From positions 124,001-188,000 of the forward strand of contig NZ_JAPJDA010000001.1 in assembly GCF_026241755.1 (NCBI RefSeq): a stretch of DNA of 64,000 bases, in the 5' to 3' direction. Shown here piece after piece: positions 52,722-63,500 of the stretch; position 1 is the stretch's first letter; each line of letters opens with the position of its first letter. Under the pieces are notes generated by a model. That model did no database searches and was not told the origin of the DNA. It saw only the letters and a list, made by a program, of their open reading frames with translations. A program made the position numbers and the translations under genes. The DNA comes from Salinimicrobium profundisediminis. GTDB taxonomy: Bacteria; Bacteroidota; Bacteroidia; Flavobacteriales; Flavobacteriaceae.

Positions 52722-53753
52722 TTATTCGAGTACAGGAGTAAAGAGCTCCATCTCTACACCTCTATTTCTCATCACTAAAGTATCTGTTGTTGAAACCCGA
52801 AAATCATCCAAATCAACTTCATAATTGAGATAAATGGCATCCCGGTCCTGATTTCCCCAACTGTTTTCTTCTCCATCTTTTACAAATTCTCCACTACCAG
52901 TAACAGAAAAATCAGTAGAATTAGTACCAACAGTAATGGTTCCATCTTCATCAAAAGTGAGTATAAGCGGCACTTCTATATTGGTTCCATCACTGGATTT
53001 AAAAGTCACAGGAAAAAGAACTTTATTTAAAGACTGAGTAGTAAGCAGTACCACTTCATCATCAACCACAAACTCTTCACCTCTTACAATAGTTTGATCA
53101 AGATTAGCATTCCCATTCTTACCAACAATAACATCTTCTCCTCTGCGAAGGTAATACCCGTGTAATTGATTAATATATTTTACAGCGTACAGTACAAAAT
53201 CTTTAGGCTGGACAGACCAATCACTTGCCACGGTTCTTCTTCCATCTGCAACTAATGGTTTTCCTGACAAAATAGAATCTGCATTTTGAACATTGGTCAT
53301 TCTCACCGGAATCACATAATTTCTATGAATAGCCAATGGATCTGCAAAAAAAGCTTCGGTGAGTTGAACCTGAACACCGCCCACAATTTTCCCTTTAGGA
53401 ATTATAATTTTATCGGCTACGATGTTATAGTAGTTCCCAGGCATTGATAGAATATCTCCAGCTCCTTCAAACGCTAACCCATCAACAAGGCTGTTATCTA
53501 CAGTGATATCAACGGTAACATCAGCTGGATTTTCATAGACTCCCCCGGTCGTAGCCATAATCTGGAATTTCCATTCATTATCTAATGAAGTATCAAAGAT
53601 ATCTTCTCCCAAGGTTATGGTCCTTACAGGATATTGATGAGCGAAGTAAACCGTCTGGTATTCAAAATCGGGGAATTCCCAGTCCTCATTCTCGCATGAA
53701 GCGAACAGAATTGAGATAAATAGGAACAAGGTTAATTTAGTTATATTTTTCAT
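52722..53753 (-). CDS. Surface glycan-binding protein (DUF1735/DUF5627-like lipoprotein)
   Basis: This 343-residue protein has a lipoprotein signal (FASC, Cys20) followed at once by acidic residues (ENEDWEF). It has an N-terminal beta domain (about 30-175, containing DVTVDITVDNSLVDG and NYVIPVRMTNV) and a C-terminal lipocalin-like beta domain (about 190-343). This is the common SusE-position protein of xylan loci with DUF1735 and DUF5627 domains. It probably binds xylan beside SusD. No enzymatic motif is visible. It lies directly after susD in the operon. Confidence 0.8.
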   Translation of the reverse strand: MKNITKLTLFLFISILFASCENEDWEFPDFEYQTVYFAHQYPVRTITLGEDIFDTSLDNEWKFQIMATTGGVYENPADVTVDITVDNSLVDGLAFEGAGDILSMPGNYYNIVADKIIIPKGKIVGGVQVQLTEAFFADPLAIHRNYVIPVRMTNVQNADSILSGKPLVADGRRTVASDWSVQPKDFVLYAVKYINQLHGYYLRRGEDVIVGKNGNANLDQTIVRGEEFVVDDEVVLLTTQSLNKVLFPVTFKSSDGTNIEVPLILTFDEDGTITVGTNSTDFSVTGSGEFVKDGEENSWGNQDRDAIYLNYEVDLDDFRVSTTDTLVMRNRGVEMELFTPVLE

Positions 53754-53807
53754 GAGTTTTCATTTTAATTTTATATACAATTCCTGTGCAACCAATTTAA
53801 TTGATTC

Positions 53808-55571
53808 TTACCACCCCATATTCTGGATTAAACCAAATTTTAATACCTCGCTATACGGAATTGGCCCGTAGATCATATAATCTGAATAAAGTCTTGGTTC
53901 AACAGAAATAACCTCATGATTTCCATCCTCAATCCTGTCTCCAAATGCCATTTCTGAAAGGTCTTCATTCCATCTACGCAAATCCCAAAAACGGAAGCCC
54001 TCAAAACTTAGTTCCAGTCTTCTTTCATTTCTTATTAATTCCCTCATTGCATCCTGGTCTCCTTTTATAGACTCAAGATAAAGATCACCACCATTAGCAC
54101 TTAATCCAGCCCGCTCACGAATTGCTCTTATCACATCATAAGCTGAATAAGAATTACCGCCTGTTCCCATTGGCCCCCAGGCTTCATTTGCTGCCTCTGC
54201 ATAATTCAAATAAATTTCAGTATACCTGATTAACGGATTAATGTGCCTTTGCTGATTGACACTTTGAGGGTCAAGATTCACATCTTCCCTTAGCAGTTTG
54301 CGAAGGTAATAGCCTGTACGAGTAGAGGACTCGACTATGTTCAAACCATCAATGGTTCCGCCATCAACTGCGGTTATGATTGTTTCATCAAACGGCCCCA
54401 TTTGACTACCATTCACTACTATAAAAGCAGTAAGACGGGGATCTCGGTTCACATATGGGTTTGCAGGATCATAACCACTATCGGGGTGATCAATTGGGTA
54501 ACCATTTGCCATAGGAAATGCGTTGACCAGGTTTTGAGTAGGGTTTACCAGACCATCTCCAAAAAGTGAGGGTGGATAAAGTTGTTCTTCAAGTGTGCTA
54601 CTTGGCCCTGGCATATTTGCTCTCCACAAAATCTCAGGGGGATTTAAACCGGCAGCAAGATTATCAATCACTCCTCCATCATTGTACCAGGTAAGACCGT
54701 CTGGATCAAGACCTCCATCTCCTCCGTTCCTGTCTAATACATCTGCCGCATAATTAGCCGCATCTGCCCAGGTTGTAGAAGTACCTTGATTAAAAGCAGG
54801 GCTTGCTGCAAGTAAAGCTGCTCTGGAACGGATACCAAGAGCAACTCTCTCGGTCATGCGTAAACGATTAGTTTTACCTAATACGCGGTTATAGTCATTG
54901 ACTCCCGCTCCCATATTCACGTATTTTGCAGGAATGCCATCCTGATTTCCAATGTCTTCATAATCCAAGGGAAGCAATTCTATAGCCTTTTCTATATCAC
55001 TATAAATTTGCTGTATACCTTCTTCAAAAGTAGCTCTTTGCAGACTTGAAAAATCTGTAGAAGCATCTTGTGGCTCTAACATAATTGGTACTCCCAAAAG
55101 TTGTCCCCCGGCCATTCCACCATGAGCCTGTAGCAATCTATGCATAAAGTAAGCACGTAGACCGTATACCTCACCTTTAGTACGATCTTTAAACATTTGG
55201 TTTACGGCTGGATTTTCGGCATATGTAACGGTATCTGCCTTAGATAGCATTAAGTTCAAATATTGGATTGCTGCAAAGGAATTTTGCCACTGGTCTACAG
55301 GGTTAAAATTTTCAGCCCATTGCCCTGTGGCCATGTTAGAGTAATTATTATCCTCGTCACTACTTACAGCGTCATCTGTAGCCATTTCACTAAATGACCA
55401 TCCACCGGGCAGCCTGGTATAACCATTGTAAAGCAAACCAAGTGCAAAACCCGGCTCATCCTGAATATCGCTCAGATCCCGATTGTTTTCAATTGCCGGC
55501 TCAAGAAACTCCTTTTCACATGAGGAGAATACCAGCACAACCGAAACAAAAAACAGTATTTTCTTATACAT
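53808..55571 (-). CDS. SusD/RagB family glycan-binding lipoprotein (second pair)
   Basis: This 587-residue protein has a lipoprotein signal (VFSSC, Cys18) and the SusD tetratricopeptide-rich fold. Typical blocks are GLRAYFMHRLLQAHGG, IRSRAALLAASPAFNQG and, near the C-terminus, RNERRLELSFEGFRFWDLRRWNED. It caps the SusC channel and binds oligosaccharides at the surface. It follows its susC by 20 bases. Confidence 0.96.
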   Translation of the reverse strand: MYKKILFFVSVVLVFSSCEKEFLEPAIENNRDLSDIQDEPGFALGLLYNGYTRLPGGWSFSEMATDDAVSSDEDNNYSNMATGQWAENFNPVDQWQNSFAAIQYLNLMLSKADTVTYAENPAVNQMFKDRTKGEVYGLRAYFMHRLLQAHGGMAGGQLLGVPIMLEPQDASTDFSSLQRATFEEGIQQIYSDIEKAIELLPLDYEDIGNQDGIPAKYVNMGAGVNDYNRVLGKTNRLRMTERVALGIRSRAALLAASPAFNQGTSTTWADAANYAADVLDRNGGDGGLDPDGLTWYNDGGVIDNLAAGLNPPEILWRANMPGPSSTLEEQLYPPSLFGDGLVNPTQNLVNAFPMANGYPIDHPDSGYDPANPYVNRDPRLTAFIVVNGSQMGPFDETIITAVDGGTIDGLNIVESSTRTGYYLRKLLREDVNLDPQSVNQQRHINPLIRYTEIYLNYAEAANEAWGPMGTGGNSYSAYDVIRAIRERAGLSANGGDLYLESIKGDQDAMRELIRNERRLELSFEGFRFWDLRRWNEDLSEMAFGDRIEDGNHEVISVEPRLYSDYMIYGPIPYSEVLKFGLIQNMGW

Positions 55572-55591
55572 AATTTAATTTTTAAAATTCA

Positions 55592-58500
55592 TTAAAATAA
55601 GGCTTTAACACCAAGATTAAAAAAACGGGTCTGTGGAGCACCTCCTATATTTAATTCCAGAATATCTCTATTAGGAGCGATCGTTAAAAGGTTAGCGCCA
55701 TTTACGTAAACTCCAAATTCTTTAAGGAAATCACCATTAACTATGCTCTCCGGGAATGTATAAGAAACCTGAACCCGTGCAAGATCAAAACGGTTGGTAC
55801 TGTAAGTCCAGAAATCTGAATTTCTGAAGTTGTTATTACCTCCCGAAGTTGTTAAACGGGGAAAAGTAGCAGTATCCATAGTCTCTGGAGTCCAACGATC
55901 TCTAACAACCTCAGAATATTTATCCTGGCCATTTACCCAGAAATAATTATTGTCTTTCATACCTATTGCACCCGAACGGGCAACTCCCAGAGCAAAGAAG
56001 GTGAAGTTGTTCCATTTTGCTGTAAGGTTAACACCTGCGGTAAATGGCGAGCCATACCAGCCCCCTCTTCCAAGGTATACCTCATCCTGTGAATTAATTA
56101 CCCCATCTGCATTTTGGTCCTTATATTTAATATCCCCAGGTTGAACTTCACCAAATGCTGGTTCTGGTGAATTGGCAATATCTTCTGTACTCTCAAAAAA
56201 ACCATCACTTTCCAGACCCCAAATAGCATCCAGCGGCCTGCCCTGCCTGTTCTGGTATTCATCTTCATAGAATTCGGCTCGTTTGGAAGCTTCGGTAGTG
56301 AAATAAGTACCTACCAGTCCTAAAGACCAATCTACCTGCCCAATTTGCTTATTAAAATTTACACCGAAATCAAAACCAGAACGTAGATCTTCGTTATAAT
56401 TTACATATGGGATAAAAGAAGAATTAGGCCATCCTGTTTGAAAATAACTAGGATACAAAACCGAGAGTTGATCTACAAGACCAGTCATCTTGCTCATAAA
56501 AACATTTCCATTCACTACCAGCATATTGTCAAAAAAGGAAGCATCCAGCCCCACACTTATTTCTTCCCGCTTTGGTAACTTCATATTTGGATTCGCACCA
56601 CGACGGGAATCGGTACTTTGTGCGGGCGCAGATAAGTCTGCCCATCCATACCAAGCTCCGTCTGTTTGTGTATAGATAGCTTCATAAAGGTAGTAATCAG
56701 AAATATCAAGATCTGTATGTAATATACCTGCCGAAACTGACAGCTTCAGGTCATCTACAATAGATGAAGACGACAGAAAGTCTTCTTCACTAATTCTCCA
56801 GCCTAACGAGAGCGTTGGAGAAAAGGCAGTCCTGTTATCTTCCGGTACCATGGTAGAGTATACCATTGCACCGTTAAATTGCGCATAGTACTTGCTCCTA
56901 AAGTCATAGCCTAAATGTAAACCAAGGTTCGCGTTATTTGTGCCCTGATATACACCAGAAGAAGATCGTTGAAATCCGCCTGCTATTAACATTGCTGAGA
57001 TATTATGATCATTATCAAGCTGGGTTTGATAATTCAATTGTCCTGAAAAAGCAATTGTCTGGCGGTAAGAACTGTTGCTCACATTTAGATCCCCGGAACT
57101 AGCATCCTGTCCATACCGGGTTAAGTTGCTTATAAGATCTGTTCCTGCATAATTATTCCAGGCTGGTTCAAAAACTGCATAACTATTATTGAAAGCCTGA
57201 GTATACGAGGTTGCATAGTCTATCCCAAATAAAGAACTAAAGGTCAATCCCTCAAGCACATTTTGTAAGTCGGCATCCACACCGGCATTAAATTGAAATT
57301 GTCGGCTGTTGAATGTGTTGGAACCGCCGGCATATACATCTGCAATAGGATTGGTTTGATCCAGTTGAGTGCCTCCTAACAGATACCGCCCATTAATTAG
57401 GTTATCGGTACCCTCGACCAGGTTCCATGAAGTTAAATCATTTTCCTCAAGAAAAGTAATGGGAATAAGAGGTGTAAACCGGTTAGGCCTTATATTAGCA
57501 GCACCTTCCCAATAATTTGTATTAACCCCTACATTACTGGTAAAAATGGCAGCTAAATCTACATTGGCAGATATATAATCTGTAAGTTTCATATCCACAT
57601 TCCCGCGCACATTGAACCTTTCATTTTTGTTGTTCTCAGCTTCACCGAAATTTAAAAGGGAGCCTTCTCTCATAAAACCCATGTTAGTATAGTACCTGGC
57701 TTTTTGATTTCCACCGGCAATTTCGAGTGTCCCATCATAAAGACTGTAAGCTTCCTGAAGGTAATCGGAAGAATAAAAATCAACATTGGGATATCGGTAA
57801 GGATTGTCACCTACAGCGTGATAATAAATTTCTTCCTCAGAATATAAAGCTTCAAGCCCATCATTAATTCTTGCTTCATTATAGAGTGTCATATATTCTG
57901 CAGACCCCAAATACTTCGGAAAACCTTTTGGAATATGAAAACCGGCATTTACCCTAACATCAATTGTTTGTTCTCCAATATGGCCTCCTTTTGTAGTGAT
58001 GAGTATAGCACCTTTAGCAGCCCGGCTACCGTACAACGCAACTGCAGAAATTCCTTTTAAAAAGCTGATCTGGTCAATTGCAGTGGGTTGTACACTATTT
58101 AAATCACGAGGTACGCCATCCACAAGCACGAGGTACTCGTTCATTCCCCACAAATTACCATGAAAACCAGGAACAAAGGCTTCCATATTTTCAAGTGGGT
58201 AAGTAATATAGTTTTTATCAAGTAATTCCGGCAAATTAACATAAGATATACCTCCTAAAAGGTCATCAACGTTTTCTTTTCGATACGCCACCTGAACGAG
58301 TTGTTCTACCTCTAGCACTATCTCTTGCAGTCCTGGTGTGGCGGTAACGAATTGGACTTCGTTACCCAAAGTGCTAATAGATAGTTTGGCATTTGGAGAT
58401 ACCTGCAGGGAAAAAATTCCCATGCTATCTGTCTGGGTGGAAATATTATCCTGCTCACTTGTAACAATAGCCCCTTTAACCGGCAAACCTTTTTGTGTTC

Positions 58501-58606
58501 GGATAAGGGTGGTTAAATCAAGTTTGGTGGCAGTTTGTGCGGAAAGTATCACAGGAAGTAAAACCGTAATAGCGCACAAAACAATTTTTAGTGTTATATG
58601 TTTCAT
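55592..58606 (-). CDS. SusC/RagA TonB-dependent outer membrane transporter (second pair)
   Basis: I place the start at 58606 (MKHITLKIVLCAITVLLPVI, signal peptide ending LSAQ); an ATG at 58633 would add nine residues. The 1004-residue protein has a short, degenerate carboxypeptidase-like N-terminal domain (about 30-100), a TonB-box region near VQVAYRKENVDDLLGGISYV, a plug (YLVLVDGVPRDLN, YGSRAAKGAILITTKGG) and a 22-strand barrel ending in Phe. It imports xylan oligosaccharides with its SusD. Its N-terminus differs strongly from the first SusC, so the two pairs probably prefer different oligomers. Confidence 0.95.
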   Translation of the reverse strand: MKHITLKIVLCAITVLLPVILSAQTATKLDLTTLIRTQKGLPVKGAIVTSEQDNISTQTDSMGIFSLQVSPNAKLSISTLGNEVQFVTATPGLQEIVLEVEQLVQVAYRKENVDDLLGGISYVNLPELLDKNYITYPLENMEAFVPGFHGNLWGMNEYLVLVDGVPRDLNSVQPTAIDQISFLKGISAVALYGSRAAKGAILITTKGGHIGEQTIDVRVNAGFHIPKGFPKYLGSAEYMTLYNEARINDGLEALYSEEEIYYHAVGDNPYRYPNVDFYSSDYLQEAYSLYDGTLEIAGGNQKARYYTNMGFMREGSLLNFGEAENNKNERFNVRGNVDMKLTDYISANVDLAAIFTSNVGVNTNYWEGAANIRPNRFTPLIPITFLEENDLTSWNLVEGTDNLINGRYLLGGTQLDQTNPIADVYAGGSNTFNSRQFQFNAGVDADLQNVLEGLTFSSLFGIDYATSYTQAFNNSYAVFEPAWNNYAGTDLISNLTRYGQDASSGDLNVSNSSYRQTIAFSGQLNYQTQLDNDHNISAMLIAGGFQRSSSGVYQGTNNANLGLHLGYDFRSKYYAQFNGAMVYSTMVPEDNRTAFSPTLSLGWRISEEDFLSSSSIVDDLKLSVSAGILHTDLDISDYYLYEAIYTQTDGAWYGWADLSAPAQSTDSRRGANPNMKLPKREEISVGLDASFFDNMLVVNGNVFMSKMTGLVDQLSVLYPSYFQTGWPNSSFIPYVNYNEDLRSGFDFGVNFNKQIGQVDWSLGLVGTYFTTEASKRAEFYEDEYQNRQGRPLDAIWGLESDGFFESTEDIANSPEPAFGEVQPGDIKYKDQNADGVINSQDEVYLGRGGWYGSPFTAGVNLTAKWNNFTFFALGVARSGAIGMKDNNYFWVNGQDKYSEVVRDRWTPETMDTATFPRLTTSGGNNNFRNSDFWTYSTNRFDLARVQVSYTFPESIVNGDFLKEFGVYVNGANLLTIAPNRDILELNIGGAPQTRFFNLGVKALF

Positions 58607-58666
58607 TAGTTGGTGTTTCGACGTTAAGATCATTTAATACTTAAGAGTTAGGTCCTATTAATACCA

Positions 58667-60565
58667 CTACCATCCGGGGTTTTGATAAAATTCAGGACAG
58701 ATACTTACATCAGATACTTTTAAAGGCAACCAGTAATGCCTATCAGTGAAGTCACGTACAAGAATAACTTCTTCCTTAAGATTCACTACACGATTTTCTC
58801 GTGGATTTTCATAATCAAAGGATGCAGGTCTATCAAATTCATGGGAAGTTTTAATGGTATAAGGATATTCAGTCAACAATAACCAACGTCTAAGATCATT
58901 AAAACGATGTCTTTCAAAAGCTAATTCCACAGCACGTTCACGCCTCAATTCTGGCAAAAAGTCTTCTGCTGAAGCAGTAAATTTGCTATGAACAGGATCT
59001 ACCCCCGCCCTGTCGCGAATAGTATTAACAGCTTCCAACGCTGTTTTACTAAAATTTGAAGATTTACCCGCGGGAGAACCATACCCTGTTAGGGAAGCCT
59101 CTGCATACATAAGGTATATATCTGCCAAACGCATATATGGCACCATAAGGTGAAGAGCATAGCCGTAATCGTACTCCCTATCATATTGATTTGCAGTAAG
59201 TGGAATAAATTTTTGGTTTACATAACCTGTTCGGCTTCCAAAATTCACATCTCGATAACTCCCTCCAGTATATAAATTTGCATAACGCACTGCATTTTCA
59301 TTTACTTCGGGTGGTAATGATCCTTCTACAACCTGCACCCCATCATACAGTATATCATGATAAAATCGTGGATCACGACCTTCCCAGGGATGGGCAGGAT
59401 CATATCCAGATTCAGGGTCAGCTTGAGTTATATCTTCTGGAAGAGGCATCCCATTCGCCATACCATAAAAACTTACGTAATTTGCCGTAGGTAAAAATTT
59501 GATATCCCCTCCTCCTACTACAGAAGGCAGATACTGTTTACTAATACCCCAGTTAGATCCATTTGCTTCAACATAAGGAGATCTAAAAATCGCTTCTGTA
59601 CCTCCAGGAATAGCCCAGTTTTGGCCGGTAGTATAAAAGTTCTGGCTATATTCATCAAAAGGAAGAAGTGAATATTGGGTTTCGCCATTTTCAACCAGAG
59701 ATAATAATTCACCAAAGGCAGATGCCGCCCGTTGACTATATTCATTGTTATATGAACGGCTTCCTGTAGACTCATAGTTCATTAAAGGGCTGGCAGCCCA
59801 AAGAAGGTTTTTACCCAGGTAACCCAGTGCCATTATTTTGTTAATGCGCAAATCATTCTTTCCTAGTGTACGTCTACCTACAACCGTATTGTCCCAGTTT
59901 ACAGGCAAAAGATCGGCCGCCCTTCTAAAGTCAATCGCAGCCAATTCTGCAGTCTCATGGTAGCTAAGGCGGGGTTCGCAAATTTGCTCATCTGAAGGCA
60001 AGACTTCCTGTATATAAGGAAGACCTCCAAAATACTGGATCAATTGAAAATGAAACCACGCTCTAAAGAACAATAGCTGACCTTCAATTATATCTCTTTC
60101 TTCCTGCGTCGCATTTGTCATGAGATCCAAATTGGCAAGACCAATATTAGCTTTCCTAATTCCGTACCATGCAAGTGGCCATAAGCCCTTGTTCATTCTA
60201 CCTCCAGCTACATTAGTATTGGCTCCATTTTTATCCATCCAGCCAGCTCCCCAGCCATCATGTTCTGCCTGCCAGCCCCAAAAGTTTCCGTCTTCAATTT
60301 TCACCCCAAAGTGGAAAGTATTTGCTGCAGATTGAATCTCATCATCTCCCCAATTGAATGAGGTGGTCCAGTAACTTGTAGTAAAGTTGGGAATAGCCAT
60401 ATAAAGCTCTTCAACAAATCCCTGATAGTTCTGGAAATTCTCAAAAGCGGCCTCTTCTGAGACAACCGATTCTGGTGTTCTCTCCAGATAGTCCTCACAG
60501 GAAACCATCATGAGCAATCCTATGAAAAAGCTGCTCTTAACAATTGTTTTTATATATTCTTTCAT
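58667..60565 (-). CDS. SusD/RagB family glycan-binding lipoprotein (first pair)
   Basis: This 632-residue protein has a lipoprotein signal (MMVSC, Cys23) followed by EDYLERTPE. Blocks include QLLFFRAWFHFQLIQYFGGLPYI, IMALGYLGKNLLWAASPLMN and a C-terminal LRRERAVELAFERHRFNDLRRW. It lies 11 bases after the first susC. Acidic residues after the lipid Cys suit surface exposure. Confidence 0.96.
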   Translation of the reverse strand: MKEYIKTIVKSSFFIGLLMMVSCEDYLERTPESVVSEEAAFENFQNYQGFVEELYMAIPNFTTSYWTTSFNWGDDEIQSAANTFHFGVKIEDGNFWGWQAEHDGWGAGWMDKNGANTNVAGGRMNKGLWPLAWYGIRKANIGLANLDLMTNATQEERDIIEGQLLFFRAWFHFQLIQYFGGLPYIQEVLPSDEQICEPRLSYHETAELAAIDFRRAADLLPVNWDNTVVGRRTLGKNDLRINKIMALGYLGKNLLWAASPLMNYESTGSRSYNNEYSQRAASAFGELLSLVENGETQYSLLPFDEYSQNFYTTGQNWAIPGGTEAIFRSPYVEANGSNWGISKQYLPSVVGGGDIKFLPTANYVSFYGMANGMPLPEDITQADPESGYDPAHPWEGRDPRFYHDILYDGVQVVEGSLPPEVNENAVRYANLYTGGSYRDVNFGSRTGYVNQKFIPLTANQYDREYDYGYALHLMVPYMRLADIYLMYAEASLTGYGSPAGKSSNFSKTALEAVNTIRDRAGVDPVHSKFTASAEDFLPELRRERAVELAFERHRFNDLRRWLLLTEYPYTIKTSHEFDRPASFDYENPRENRVVNLKEEVILVRDFTDRHYWLPLKVSDVSICPEFYQNPGW

Positions 60566-60576
60566 AAAAAACGATT

Positions 60577-63500
60577 TTAAAATGTAACGTTGAATCCTAG
60601 GTTAAACCTTTTAACTGTTGGGTATGCTCCTTGAGAAGCCCAACCTGTTCCCGCAAAGTTCGATTCCCTATCGTCTGGCATATCGGTCCACAGCAAAAGG
60701 TTATTACCATTTATATAAACACGAAGGTTTTGAAGACCAAAACTTTTTACCATATCGTGCTGAAAACGATAAGCAATTTCAGCATTCTTTAAACGGAGGT
60801 AGGAACCATCGTAGAAATAACGATTCCCAATATTGTATCCAGATACGACTGAATTCCAGCGTGGCATTGGTGTATCAGCATTAGGAGTATCTATTGACCA
60901 GTAAGTTCCCTGATCATAAACCCTGTTCGATTGACCAGCAAGGCTGTTGAATACCACCTGGCGGGTAACATTATTTACTCCATAGAACTGGGTAAAGATG
61001 CTAAAGCCTTTCCACTCAATCCCTACATTTGTGCTGTAGGTATTTTGAGGAACTCCCGAATATCCAAACGGAGCAGCATCAAAACTATCTATAACCCCAT
61101 CCCCATTATAGTCAAGGATCTGGTAATTACCCGGAATTTTATTCAAGTTATTAGTATTATGAGTGGTACTCCCATAAAGTTCATCCCAGGTATTGTAGTA
61201 CCCACTATTGATATGTGTGCGGGCCTGCCCCAGAGCATATCCTGCATCCTTTTGATAATCGGCTAACAATTGCGGATCATCTCTTTCCAGCACCTCATCT
61301 TCGGCATGGGTCATGGCAAAGTCTGCCCAAACATTCAACCCATTACTAAAGGTATGGTTCAAACCTAGAGTAATTTCATAACCCTGGGTTCTAACCCTTC
61401 CCAGGTTTGCTGCAGGAGCACCTGTACCAAAATAAGAAGGTATTGCTCTGTCACCCGACATTAGGATATCCTCCCGGTCATCTCTAAATATATCTACTGA
61501 ACCATCTAAAAAACCTTTAAACAATCCAAAATCCATACCCAGGTTATACTTGTATACGGTCTCCCAGCGAACAAATGGGTTCCCTACCTGTTGCTGTATA
61601 TACCAGGCATAAGGACTCAATTCACCTCCTTCGCCCACTAAACCAAGTTGAGAGTTCCCTCCGTACGCCCATTCATCCATATATAGAAAACGAGCACCTA
61701 TATTATCATCCCCTACTTCTCCATAAGAGGCCCGTAACTTCAGCATGTCGAGGAAAGAAACAGATTGCATAAATTCTTCTTCAGTAATGGTCCACCCAAT
61801 ACCTCCGGAAGAGAAGAAAGCAAATCTGTATTCAGGAGCGAACTTTTCAGAACCATTGTAGGCTCCGTTATACTCCAGCATATATTTACTCTTATAATTA
61901 TAGGTCGCCCTAAACACCCAATCTTCCCGATATGCGGGGATTCCGTTACCTCTTGCATCTTTTTGGCGGTTCATAAGTCCCATCAGGTTAAAATTGTGAT
62001 CGTCTGCAATGGTGTTTGCATAATCCAACTTCAACTGATAGAAAATTTTACGCCATGTCAAATCATTATCTACAGTTCCGGTCGCAGGAGACCATCTTGG
62101 TCCAGGGTTATAAAAGTCAATTCCGGTTGTAGAACTAATTCCTTCTGCAAGGGTCACCTCTCCTGTTTCTGGATCAATCCACTTTTGCTGAGCATCGTTG
62201 TACAGGTCATTCACCCCTCTCTCATTTTCTATAAAGGTGTTATCAACGGCCAAAGTTCCATTGAACTTCAATCCTTTCAATATCATACCAAGATCCTGGT
62301 CCAGTACAAAGGTTGTAGAGATACGGGCAGTAGTTTCTTTCTCTACACCGCTAAGAGAAAGTATGCGCACAGAATTAAGTCCTTTTTGAGCATTTGGAGC
62401 ATAGTATCCATAATTCCCATCAGAGTATCGCGGCATGAAAAGGGTTGGATCTCCATTATATGCAGCATCCCAGAACGGATACTCGTTACCACCACCCCAT
62501 GGGCTTTTGCGAACCCCGTAGGTACCACCCAAATCTGTACGAAGTGTGGTTGTAGATGTAAGTTGAAAATCTAAATTACTTCGGAAGTTAAGACGGTTAT
62601 ATTCATAACCTGGATCATAACCCCGGTCATTTTCAAAATCTCTGAATAAATCCCCTTCATTCTGGAAATCGATAGTAGCAAAATATTTAACGAAATCTGT
62701 ACCTCCACGGATGTTTACGTTAGCATTATAAGACATAGCATAATCCTTAAAGAGGGTCTTTTGCCAATTAACATCAGGATAACGCTCTCTTTCTGCCAGG
62801 TTGGCCGGATTACGATATTTATCCCTTATTTCTTCAGGAATCATTTGCCCCCAACTGGCGGGGTTAGTAGAAAGTTCATATTCGATAGCCCTGTTTCTTA
62901 TACCTATAGCATCATAAGCATCATAGGTACCCGGTAACTTAGAAACCAACTTCATGGTAGAGCTAAAGTTTGCAGTGATTTCAGCCTTACCAGAAAGTCC
63001 TCTTTTTGTAGTTACAATAATAACCCCATTAGCCCCTCTGGAACCAAATACAGCAGTAGCCGATGCATCTTTTAAAACAGACATGGATGCAATTGAACTA
63101 ATCGACATGTTATTAAAAAATTCGGGGCGCTCTACCCCATCCACCAGGATAAGGGGAGAGGTGCCATTCCAGCTATTCTGCCCCCTTATTACAATTTGAG
63201 GCGCTTCCCCACCTGGTAGCCCTGTACTGGCCGATGTTATTAACCCCGGCAATGCACCAGTTAGCGCAGAACCAACATCAGACACCCCTCCGGTACGCTC
63301 CAAAACTTCACCAGTAGTTTGAGTAACAGCTCCCACTACAGTTTCTTTTCTTTGTGTACCGTAGCCCACAATTACAACTTCTTCAAGCGCATCTTGATCT
63401 GGCTCAAGCACCACATTAACAACAGATTGTCCTGCCACTGATTTTTCTACAGTTCCAAACCCCACATAACTAAAAACAAGAACTGCATCTACAGAAGAAA

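Noticed and set aside
61765-62574. 269-codon frame antisense to the first susC
   Set aside because: It is fully inside a strongly supported SusC gene on the other strand and shows no domain or signal peptide.
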